From Planctomycetaceae bacterium (GTDB taxonomy: Bacteria; Planctomycetota; Planctomycetia; Planctomycetales; Planctomycetaceae): DNA of 5,951 bases. The position numbers and the translations under genes are program-made. Every line of letters begins with the position of its first letter. Within the stretch, counting starts at the first letter, position 1. The DNA is taken from assembly GCA_020426085.1 (NCBI GenBank), contig JAGQQP010000284.1:1-5951 (forward strand). Reading direction: 5' to 3'. Positions 1 to 5,951 of the stretch are shown here, in pieces. Below the pieces are notes generated by a model. It had not been told where the DNA came from. It worked only from the letters and a program-made list of their open reading frames with translations, and searched no databases.

Positions 1-1
1 C

Positions 2-1261
2 AATGACGACCCAGCCATTCGTGGACGGGAGATTCATGCAGAAGCCTATCAGTTCTTCCAATTAATCACGCCTGGTTTTTGTGGCAGTTGTCATGACGTA
101 TTTGCTCCCAACGGATTCCGACTCGAAGATGCCTTTAGTGAATTCAAACATTCACCTGCTGCTAAAAAATGCAAAGAGAACTGCCAGGACTGTCACATGG
201 GAGCCGTCCCCGGTGAAGCGATGGGCTATACCTACTCTCCCGCAGCAGTTGTTGGTAATGTCAAAACTCCCGTGCGGAAACATACAAACCATATGATGAT
301 CGGCCCGGATTACCCGATCATTCACCGCGGCCTGTTCCCTCATAATCCTGCTGCAGTTCGCGAGGAAGATACGCCTCCTTCTCCCGATACTGGCCTGGCA
401 ACGATGCGGGAATGGCTCTGCTTTGATGATGCTGCCGGCTGGGGAACACCCGAATTTGAAAAACATGTAACGGACACAGACTACTTCCCGCCTCCCTGGG
501 ACGACCAGATCATGCGGATGAAAGCCAGACAAATATTGAACGATCAATATGAATTGCTGGGAGAAGCAGCCACTCAACGTCTGCAGATTTTACGAGCGGG
601 GTATCACCTGGGGGAAATCGAGGTTGAGAAAGCGAAATGGTACGACCTGAAATTTTCGGTCCCTGTTTCCAACATCACGCTCGGACATGGAGTACCAACT
701 GGTTTTGATGCAGAACGGGTTGTCTTTTTACGTACCATGGTCTGGGATCAAAACGGACGACTGGTATTTCAATCTGGCGATCTCGACCCGAACGGCGATA
801 TTCGCGATTCGCATTCACTCTACGTCCATAATGGAGAAATCCCATTGGATCGCCAGCTGTTTACTCTGCAGTCCCGGTTTATCACTCGTAATGTTCGCGG
901 GGGAGAACGAGAGCAGGTCTTAAATGTTCCTTACTCTCTGGATCCCTTACCCTATTTTCGGCCGGCAACCCGTCCGTTCACAGTACTGGGACGCCCCATT
1001 GGAGCACGAAAGCAGAAGCAGAATATTGAAGCCAAAGGCAGTCGACTGGCAAATTATCATGTTTCGAGAAGACAGTTAACCGGACCGGGAAATTATACGA
1101 TACGCGTTCAACTGATCGCAGGCATGGTACCCGTCAATCTGGTACATGAAATCTCTGATGTGGGATTTGACTATGGGATGTCTGCCCGTGATATCGCAGA
1201 TGGTGTGGTTGATGGCCACATGGTGTTATATGAAAAAGTCGAGACGGTTTGTATTCCCTGA
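2..1261 (+). CDS. Multihaem c-type cytochrome family protein, 3' part (5' truncated by window edge)
   Basis: The reading frame is open from base 2 to the TGA at 1259-1261, giving 419 visible residues with no start in view. An internal ATG at 197 lies just after a haem motif and is not the true start. Two CxxCH haem-binding motifs are visible: CGSCH (fragment residues 27-31, bases 80-94) and CQDCH (residues 61-65, bases 182-196). The pattern of a CxxCH, an acidic stretch, then CQDCHM resembles c554-like multihaem cytochromes, whose other haems would lie upstream of the window. The C-terminal half has no haem motif but carries GHGVPTGFDAER (from residue 228), followed by DQNGRLVFQSG. This matches the GHxxPTG-type domain that often follows the haem region in periplasmic or extracellular multihaem cytochromes; H229 could be an axial ligand. 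Its role is presumably electron transfer outside the cytoplasm, partner unknown. The next gene starts 6 bases later, suggesting one operon. The family call is fairly secure; total haem number, signal peptide and redox partner cannot be seen. Confidence 0.5.
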   Translation, partial: NDDPAIRGREIHAEAYQFFQLITPGFCGSCHDVFAPNGFRLEDAFSEFKHSPAAKKCKENCQDCHMGAVPGEAMGYTYSPAAVVGNVKTPVRKHTNHMMIGPDYPIIHRGLFPHNPAAVREEDTPPSPDTGLATMREWLCFDDAAGWGTPEFEKHVTDTDYFPPPWDDQIMRMKARQILNDQYELLGEAATQRLQILRAGYHLGEIEVEKAKWYDLKFSVPVSNITLGHGVPTGFDAERVVFLRTMVWDQNGRLVFQSGDLDPNGDIRDSHSLYVHNGEIPLDRQLFTLQSRFITRNVRGGEREQVLNVPYSLDPLPYFRPATRPFTVLGRPIGARKQKQNIEAKGSRLANYHVSRRQLTGPGNYTIRVQLIAGMVPVNLVHEISDVGFDYGMSARDIADGVVDGHMVLYEKVETVCIP

Positions 1262-1267
1262 TATTAA

Positions 1268-2926
1268 ATGACGCAGATGAAATCTAACGCATGGTATTTT
1301 CTGTTGATGATAGTCACGGGCGCACTGCTGATGTGTCCGCTGTCTGCCGTTGCGCAAACTCCTGAAGAACCGGGCCGCGTCAGCCTCCCCCCTTCTCCAG
1401 AAGCAGCGTTAGAATTTCAGGAGATGACCGAAAATGATGAATTCGACGACTACTATATCAACCCCTATGCTGACCGGGTCGAATATGACCCTTATGTCAA
1501 TCACGACCACGCTCCCCTCCCCTGGAAGCTGGGAGAACTGGCATTAGAAGCGTTGTCATCTCCCGCCAAGCCGTTGGCGCACCTGGGAGAATGGCTTCTC
1601 TGTTCGGAACATTACAGTCCGGAAACACCACTGGACGATCATGCGATCGGTTTACAGCCCATCCCGGCACGACCTGACTTATTGATCGAAACCAATGAAA
1701 AGTTTCTGGATGTCGGATTTCTGAACCAGGGGATCGTCCTGCCGACAGGCGCTGTCTGGCGTCCGTCGTTCTGGGTCTTTGGAACATATCGTACGTCCCT
1801 CGATTATTTTAATAATCGCAATGGAACCAATGTCACCGAGTGGGCTAACCGGCTCGATCTGTTCGGACAACTGAATCTCTCCGGGACAGAACGACTGGTC
1901 GTCGGCCTGCGATCGCTGGACAAGGAATTGACGGCGTCTCGTTTATTCACCAGTTATGAATTCCACGATGGACAGTGGCTGGATGGTTTGAACGCAGATA
2001 TTCAGACTCTGTTCTTCGAAGGGGATTTCGGCGAAATCTTTCCGAACCTGGACCCCTACGATGTCCATCGCTACGACATAGGGTTCTCTGTGGGACGACA
2101 ACCGATGTCATTTCAACAGGGCCTTTTGATCAACGAAGATATGGTCGATGCCGTCACTGTCACGCGTAATACAGTGAATGGCGGAGGCATTCTGAATATG
2201 CGCATCACAGGTGTGTATGTTGAGAGTGATATCAACCGCAACAATAATGAACGAGACCCGGATGCCCGCCTGTATGGTATTTTCACAGAAACAGATCTGG
2301 CTGTCAGTACGATTAACGCGGACATTGCTACCGTCTATTCCAGTAATCAGCAGTTCGGTAGCAACACGGCATTTGGACTGAGTGCGATCCAGCGCCTGCA
2401 CGGATTCCACAATACGTATAATTCATCACTCCAGGTACTCGCCTCGTTTCCTCACGAAGGAGCAACGGCTGTTTCCGGTCAGGGAGAACTGCTATTCAGT
2501 CAGCTCTCTTTGACGCCTCATCATTCAAACGACCTGGTCTATTTCAATGCATTCTGGGCAATTGACCAGTTTACTTCTCCTGCACGTGGCACACTGGCGG
2601 GGGGGCCTCTGGGGCAAGTCGGAATTCTGTTCGCCTCACCCGGACTGGGACAATATGGTGCCCCCCTTAGCAATCAGGCTACCGATGCCGCCGGAGCGAG
2701 CCTGGGTTATCAGCTGTTCTATGATAAAACCCGGCAACAGTTGATTTTCGAAATTGGTGGTCGCAAAAACACACAGGGAATTAACGATGGCGCGATGGCG
2801 GGTGCCATTCGCTACCAGAAAGCCATCGGACAGCATTGGATTATGCTCCTCGACAGTTTTGTGGGCAAACAGGAGTCGAGGGGAGTGGGCTCGGGGGCTC
2901 GTATTGAATTTCTCGCAAAATTTTAA
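1268..2926 (+). CDS. Secreted protein, probable outer-membrane beta-barrel (porin-like)
   Basis: This 552-residue protein has a clear N-terminal signal peptide: Lys5, a hydrophobic core at residues 8-28, and a likely signal peptidase I cut after AVA at residue 29. Cys23 is not in a proper lipobox because Met precedes it, so a lipoprotein is unlikely. Residues 55-81 are rich in Asp, Glu and Tyr. From about residue 165 onward the sequence alternates polar and hydrophobic residues with many aromatics, as in beta-strands. The GRQPMSFQQG segment (from residue 276) resembles the GRQ motif of alginate-export-like and other porins, and the chain ends in Phe (IEFLAKF), typical of barrels inserted by the BAM machinery. 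The mature chain appears to have a single Cys (residue 112) and no CxxCH, so it does not bind haem c itself. The ATG at 1268 is 6 bases after the cytochrome stop; the in-frame ATG at 1277 (MKSN) is an equally credible start, and neither has a strong ribosome site. I do not recognise a named family. A barrel is likely; its substrate is unknown. Confidence 0.5.
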   Translation: MTQMKSNAWYFLLMIVTGALLMCPLSAVAQTPEEPGRVSLPPSPEAALEFQEMTENDEFDDYYINPYADRVEYDPYVNHDHAPLPWKLGELALEALSSPAKPLAHLGEWLLCSEHYSPETPLDDHAIGLQPIPARPDLLIETNEKFLDVGFLNQGIVLPTGAVWRPSFWVFGTYRTSLDYFNNRNGTNVTEWANRLDLFGQLNLSGTERLVVGLRSLDKELTASRLFTSYEFHDGQWLDGLNADIQTLFFEGDFGEIFPNLDPYDVHRYDIGFSVGRQPMSFQQGLLINEDMVDAVTVTRNTVNGGGILNMRITGVYVESDINRNNNERDPDARLYGIFTETDLAVSTINADIATVYSSNQQFGSNTAFGLSAIQRLHGFHNTYNSSLQVLASFPHEGATAVSGQGELLFSQLSLTPHHSNDLVYFNAFWAIDQFTSPARGTLAGGPLGQVGILFASPGLGQYGAPLSNQATDAAGASLGYQLFYDKTRQQLIFEIGGRKNTQGINDGAMAGAIRYQKAIGQHWIMLLDSFVGKQESRGVGSGARIEFLAKF

Positions 2927-2960
2927 AGTAGGTCCGTCATCAGCAGTTGTATCCACGTAA

Positions 2961-2966
2961 TATAAT
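2961..2966 (+). promoter_or_regulatory. Isolated TATAAT, possible -10 element
   Basis: A perfect TATAAT lies 34 bases after the stop of the barrel gene, in the gap before the sigma-factor gene. No recognisable -35 sequence sits 16-18 bases upstream (the bases there read about CATCAG). If used, it would give a leader of nearly 190 bases. It is a weaker candidate than the promoter at 3049-3078. Confidence 0.5.
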
Positions 2967-3048
2967 CCAGTCCTTTCACATAGCTGTAACTGATAATTGA
3001 GTTCAGTCGGGCAGTTTTCTTGCCAAAAACACGCATGAACAGCACGAC

Positions 3049-3078
3049 TTGTCGATATTGCAGGCAATCGGGTACAAT
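3049..3078 (+). promoter_or_regulatory. Candidate sigma70-type promoter for the sigma factor-kinase pair
   Basis: TTGTCG (3049-3054, four of six matches to TTGACA) is separated by 18 bases from TACAAT (3073-3078, five of six matches to TATAAT). Transcription would begin near 3085 and leave a leader of about 75 bases before the TTG start at 3160. The position, between a completed gene and the first gene of a new functional unit, fits a promoter. This is pattern matching only; ECF-type autoregulation cannot be judged because the target motif of this sigma factor is unknown. Confidence 0.5.
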
Positions 3079-3145
3079 CTCCTCATTACGCTCCGGCCAA
3101 GCCCGGATGCCCGACACGATTCATGAAATCGATACAGTCCTGACT

Positions 3146-3150
3146 GGGAG
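3146..3150 (+). promoter_or_regulatory. Ribosome binding site GGGAG that supports the TTG start at 3160
   Basis: GGGAG ends 9 bases before the TTG at 3160. The frame is closed by a TGA at 3124-3126 and has no ATG or GTG between that stop and 3160, so this Shine-Dalgarno-like sequence decides for TTG as the initiation codon. Confidence 0.5.
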
Positions 3151-3159
3151 ATTTGTTGG

Positions 3160-3792
3160 TTGTTTGATGAGCACGAAGACCCTGAGATCTTTCTCAACCG
3201 GTTACGAGAGAATCCGGAAGGGGTGCTTGCGGACGAATATAACCGTTATCGGGACCGTTTATGGCGTATTATCAACTTTCGATTGGATTCACGCCTGCTG
3301 GGTCGCGTTGATGCGGACGACATACTGCAGGAAGCATACCTTGATGCTGCCACTCGGATTGATCATTTTCTGAACGACCCGGCAACCTCTTTTTTTATCT
3401 GGTTGCGAACGATCGTCGGACAGACTTTGATAGACGTACACCGTAGACACCTGGGTGCACAAAAACGAGATGTGCGCCGTGAAGTAAAAGCGAAGCGTCG
3501 TGTTTTTTCAGCGTCGACATCCTTTCAGATTGCGAACGTACTGCTGGGTGATATGACTTCCCCCAGTCAGGCAGCCCTTAAGGAAGAACTGGCAATTCAG
3601 CTGCGGGAAGCTTTGGAATCACTCAATGAGATTGATCGGGAGATTCTGGTTTTGAGACATTTTGAAGAACTGTCAAACCTTGAGGCGTCTGAAGTGCTGG
3701 AAATTGAACCCAAAACAGCCAGCATGCGATATTTTCGTGCTCTGACCAGATTACGCTCCATTCTGGTTCAGATACCCGGTATTATAGAGTAA
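3160..3792 (+). CDS. ECF-type RNA polymerase sigma-70 family factor
   Basis: This 210-residue protein has the two-domain layout of extracytoplasmic-function sigma factors. Region 2 spans roughly residues 25-100 and includes DADDILQEAYLDA (from residue 51), the RNA polymerase-binding and -10 recognition block, then a WLRTIVGQTLIDVHRRH stretch (from residue 81). A basic linker (residues 101-116) leads to region 4 at about 143-203, with IDREILVLRHFEELS and a helix-turn-helix ending in RYFRALTRLR for -35 recognition. The N-terminal EDPEIFLNRLR and GRVDADD styles are typical of a planctomycete expansion of this family. It begins with TTG, backed by GGGAG; no upstream ATG is available in frame. No anti-sigma gene is adjacent. 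Instead a Ser/Thr kinase follows 56 bases after the stop, an arrangement reported as recurrent in planctomycetes. By inference the kinase modulates this factor, perhaps by phosphorylation. Family assignment is strong; the regulon is unknown. Confidence 0.5.
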   Translation: MFDEHEDPEIFLNRLRENPEGVLADEYNRYRDRLWRIINFRLDSRLLGRVDADDILQEAYLDAATRIDHFLNDPATSFFIWLRTIVGQTLIDVHRRHLGAQKRDVRREVKAKRRVFSASTSFQIANVLLGDMTSPSQAALKEELAIQLREALESLNEIDREILVLRHFEELSNLEASEVLEIEPKTASMRYFRALTRLRSILVQIPGIIE

Positions 3793-3835
3793 ACAGTCTT
3801 CTTCGAAGCGTGTTTCTTCACAGATTGAAATCGTC

Positions 3836-3839
3836 AGGA
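3836..3839 (+). promoter_or_regulatory. Ribosome binding site AGGA for the kinase gene
   Basis: AGGA ends 9 bases before the ATG at 3849. It supports that ATG as the start, which also keeps the full conserved N-terminal leader of the kinase. Confidence 0.5.
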
Positions 3840-3848
3840 CAACAGTTA

Positions 3849-5951
3849 ATGTTATCACCCGATTCACCTCAATCAATTAAGAATCTGACTCCGCCAGGCA
3901 CCACGGATCTGGATCAGCTTGCAGACGAATTCATTGCTAAAATTCGCCAGGGTGAAAAACCAGAAATTTCTGACTATGCAGACCGATACCCGGAACTGGC
4001 TGGTGAAATCGAAGAAATCTTTCCCGCAATCGTTGCCCTGGAAGGCGGAAAACATGCAGCTCAGGCCCAGGGTAAAGTCTCCCTGGGTGCCAGTGCACCG
4101 GAACAACTGGGGGATTTTAAAATTGTCCGGGAAATCGGCCGTGGTGGCATGGGCGTCGTCTACGAAGCCATACAGGAATCGCTCAATCGCCGTGTCGCCT
4201 TAAAACTGCTGCCTCGCCATTCGCTGCTTGATGACAAACAATTGAAACGATTCCGCAGAGAAGCGGAACTGACTGCTTCCCTGCATCACACGAACATTGT
4301 TCCGGTATTCGGTGTGGGTGAAAACGGAAATTTTCACTACTACGTCATGCAGCTGATTGAAGGCGTCGGACTGGATGAACTGACACAGAAAATTGTCGCT
4401 ACCGCTGAGGATACGCAATTCAAAGGCCAGGCAGTCAAACCTGGATCTGAAACACAAACCGGCACTGACATTTCCACTGCCCTGGATGAAACGATTGAGT
4501 TTCAACCTCTGGATCGTTCGGATCTCGAAAGTCCGAATTCAGCAGACTTTGCAAAGTTTGTTGCTACGCCTGCCAATATTGCTCAACTGGGAATTCAGGC
4601 AGCAAATGCCCTGCAATATGCACACGACCGGGGTATCCTGCATCGCGACATCAAGCCGGGAAATCTGCTCCTCGATCGTGATGGCTTATTATGTATCACC
4701 GATTTTGGACTGGCACGGGCAGCCGAGCAGAGCGACCTTAGTAAGTCGACGGATATCGTGGGAACACTGGGATACATGGCTCCGGAAATGTTTCGGGGGG
4801 ATACCTGCCGCCAGAGTGATATCTATGGGCTGGGAATCACACTATATGAACTTTTAACGAAACGTTATGCGATAGAGAGAACCAGCCGACATGCCATGAT
4901 CGAACAGATCACACATGGCACAATCACCTCACTGAGACGTATCAATCCACGCATCCCACGGGATCTGGAAACCATCATTCTCAAAGCGATCGCCACCGAT
5001 ACGAAACATCGATATCAGTCGGCAAGTGAACTGGCTGAAGACCTCAAACGGTTTCTGGAAAATCGCCCCATTCGGGCAAAGCGGGTTTCGCCAATCGAGT
5101 ATCTGTGGCGCTGGAGCTGCCGCAATCCTGCAGTCGCCTCTCTGTCCGGACTTGCTTTGTTGTTGATGCTTGCTTTGGGTATTTCCATGGCAGTGGGATT
5201 TGAAAGGGAGCGACGGGAACGTAAGAAAGCAGAAGCATCGGCTCAACTGGCGACCAATGCGCTGGACCGAGTCTTTGATCGCTTTGTTCCTGCGCGGCTG
5301 CATTCTACTGAAGTATCCGGAGGCGGGGATGGCTATGGGGAGCCGGTTCTGTCACGTGAATCGGCAGACCTGCTGGCGGGAATGGTCCAGTTTTATGAGC
5401 AGCTGGCCGATTCAACAGGAGAACAGGAAGAATTTCAGAATAAGGCGGCAAACGCACAGCGTAAAATCGGAGATATCCATCGTCGCCTGGGGGACTTTCG
5501 TTCGGCCCTGACTTCCTATCAGAAATCACTCTATCTGTATCAACAGAATACTGGTGAATCGAATGCATTGATCATTGCTAATTTATATAACGAAATCGGC
5601 CGTACTTTCCGTTATCTGGCTCAACAGAAAGAAGCTTCTGAAGCACATGATCGTGCTGAAAAACTTTTGCAGTCAACAATTACCGCTCATCCTGAACAGG
5701 AAGATTTACAGTTTGAGCTTGCACGGACCTACTTTCTGAAAGCCATCCAGTTTCATCCTGACCAGTTAGGAAATGCATTGCCGGAAATGGATCTGAGTTC
5801 TCCACCTGAGGGATCCATACCATCTGAAAATGACCAGCTCAATGTCCAGCAGGCAATAGAGATTCTTGAAAACCTGATTAAATCAGATCAGACCAATCCA
5901 GAGTATCGTTATCTGCTCGCATTATGTCTTCAGGAACAGATTCCCGCCGAT
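3849..5951 (+). CDS. Membrane-anchored Ser/Thr protein kinase with TPR-like C-terminal region (3' truncated by window edge)
   Basis: The frame is open from ATG 3849 to the last base, giving 701 visible residues without a stop. Residues 1-90 form a leader with LADEFIAKIRQGEKPEISDY and then YPELAGEIEEIFPAI, a pattern I associate with planctomycete kinases. The catalytic domain (about 92-400) is complete: Gly-rich loop GRGGMGVVY (97-105), ATP-anchoring Lys119 in VALK, catalytic HRDIKPGN (265-272) with Asp267, metal-binding DFG (285-287) and APE (311-313). It should be an active Hanks-type (PknB/PrkC-like) kinase. An insert of about 55 residues rich in Thr, Ser, Glu and Asp lies at about 183-240, before the catalytic loop. 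A basic juxtamembrane stretch leads to one transmembrane helix (about 428-450), then the highly charged ERERRERKK and a helical region with two TPR-like repeats (about 533-566 and 573-606). A pair with the sigma factor 56 bases upstream is likely. Substrate and signal are unknown; the C-terminus lies outside the window. Confidence 0.5.
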   Translation, partial: MLSPDSPQSIKNLTPPGTTDLDQLADEFIAKIRQGEKPEISDYADRYPELAGEIEEIFPAIVALEGGKHAAQAQGKVSLGASAPEQLGDFKIVREIGRGGMGVVYEAIQESLNRRVALKLLPRHSLLDDKQLKRFRREAELTASLHHTNIVPVFGVGENGNFHYYVMQLIEGVGLDELTQKIVATAEDTQFKGQAVKPGSETQTGTDISTALDETIEFQPLDRSDLESPNSADFAKFVATPANIAQLGIQAANALQYAHDRGILHRDIKPGNLLLDRDGLLCITDFGLARAAEQSDLSKSTDIVGTLGYMAPEMFRGDTCRQSDIYGLGITLYELLTKRYAIERTSRHAMIEQITHGTITSLRRINPRIPRDLETIILKAIATDTKHRYQSASELAEDLKRFLENRPIRAKRVSPIEYLWRWSCRNPAVASLSGLALLLMLALGISMAVGFERERRERKKAEASAQLATNALDRVFDRFVPARLHSTEVSGGGDGYGEPVLSRESADLLAGMVQFYEQLADSTGEQEEFQNKAANAQRKIGDIHRRLGDFRSALTSYQKSLYLYQQNTGESNALIIANLYNEIGRTFRYLAQQKEASEAHDRAEKLLQSTITAHPEQEDLQFELARTYFLKAIQFHPDQLGNALPEMDLSSPPEGSIPSENDQLNVQQAIEILENLIKSDQTNPEYRYLLALCLQEQIPAD

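Noticed and set aside
152..577. Minus-strand open frame of 141 codons
   Set aside because: It lies wholly inside the cytochrome gene and its product has no recognisable features.
197..1261. ATG at 197 as the true start of the cytochrome gene
   Set aside because: The frame stays open to the left edge and includes both CxxCH motifs, which would be lost with this start.
1325..1336. Lipoprotein signal around Cys23 of the barrel protein
   Set aside because: The residue before Cys is Met, which does not fit a lipobox, and a good signal peptidase I site (AVA) follows.
3008..3025. Possible terminator stem (GGCA with TGCC around a T-rich loop) after the barrel gene
   Set aside because: The stem is only 4-5 pairs and is followed by A-rich, not T-rich, sequence on the + strand.
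2636..3067. Minus-strand open frame of 143 codons covering the end of the barrel gene and the intergenic gap
   Set aside because: Most of it is antisense to the barrel gene, its composition is not protein-like, and it has no clear ribosome site or motif.
3092..3107. Small hairpin TCCGG-6-CCGGA in the leader of the sigma-factor gene
   Set aside because: A 5-base-pair stem without a T run is too weak to call a terminator or riboswitch.
3020..3373. Plus-strand open frame of 117 codons starting in the intergenic gap
   Set aside because: It overlaps the sigma-factor gene out of frame, and the sigma-factor frame has unmistakable conserved regions.
3390..3396. Seven-T run in the sigma-factor gene as a slippage site
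   Set aside because: It encodes the conserved TSFF stretch of this family and the frame is continuous, so there is no sign of programmed frameshifting.
3801..3808. Palindrome CTTCGAAG between the sigma factor and the kinase
   Set aside because: It is only 8 bases and has no second copy nearby, so it is likely chance.

Overview
The window looks like chromosomal DNA from a planctomycete, probably a Gimesia-like marine member of the Planctomycetaceae. The evidence is an ECF-type sigma factor directly followed by a membrane-anchored Ser/Thr kinase with the planctomycete-style N-terminal leader, weak or absent Shine-Dalgarno sequences at some starts, and a GC content that appears close to 50%. 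The genus assignment is inferred from recalled protein style, not from a search. All recognised genes are on the + strand.

Left half (2-2926): the 3' part of a multihaem c-type cytochrome gene, with two CxxCH haem sites in the visible fragment and the start outside the window. It is followed after 6 bases by a 552-residue secreted protein that looks like an outer-membrane beta-barrel. The tight spacing suggests co-transcription, and the pairing suggests an envelope redox or transport function. A porin-cytochrome electron conduit is one possibility, but it is unproven.

Middle (2927-3159): a 233-base intergenic region with no credible gene and no convincing terminator. It holds a plausible sigma70-type promoter (3049-3078) for the downstream pair and a second isolated -10-like TATAAT (2961-2966).

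Right half (3160-5951): a two-gene signalling module. A 210-residue ECF-type sigma factor starts at a TTG codon preceded by GGGAG. After 56 bases comes a Ser/Thr protein kinase that stays open to the right edge (701 codons visible). The kinase has an N-terminal leader, a complete catalytic domain with an unusual insert of roughly 55 residues, one transmembrane helix and a TPR-like C-terminal region. No anti-sigma factor lies between or beside them in the window, so kinase control of the sigma factor is the natural hypothesis.

No tRNA, rRNA, CRISPR array, insertion sequence or integration site was seen. The two halves are probably separate transcription units.
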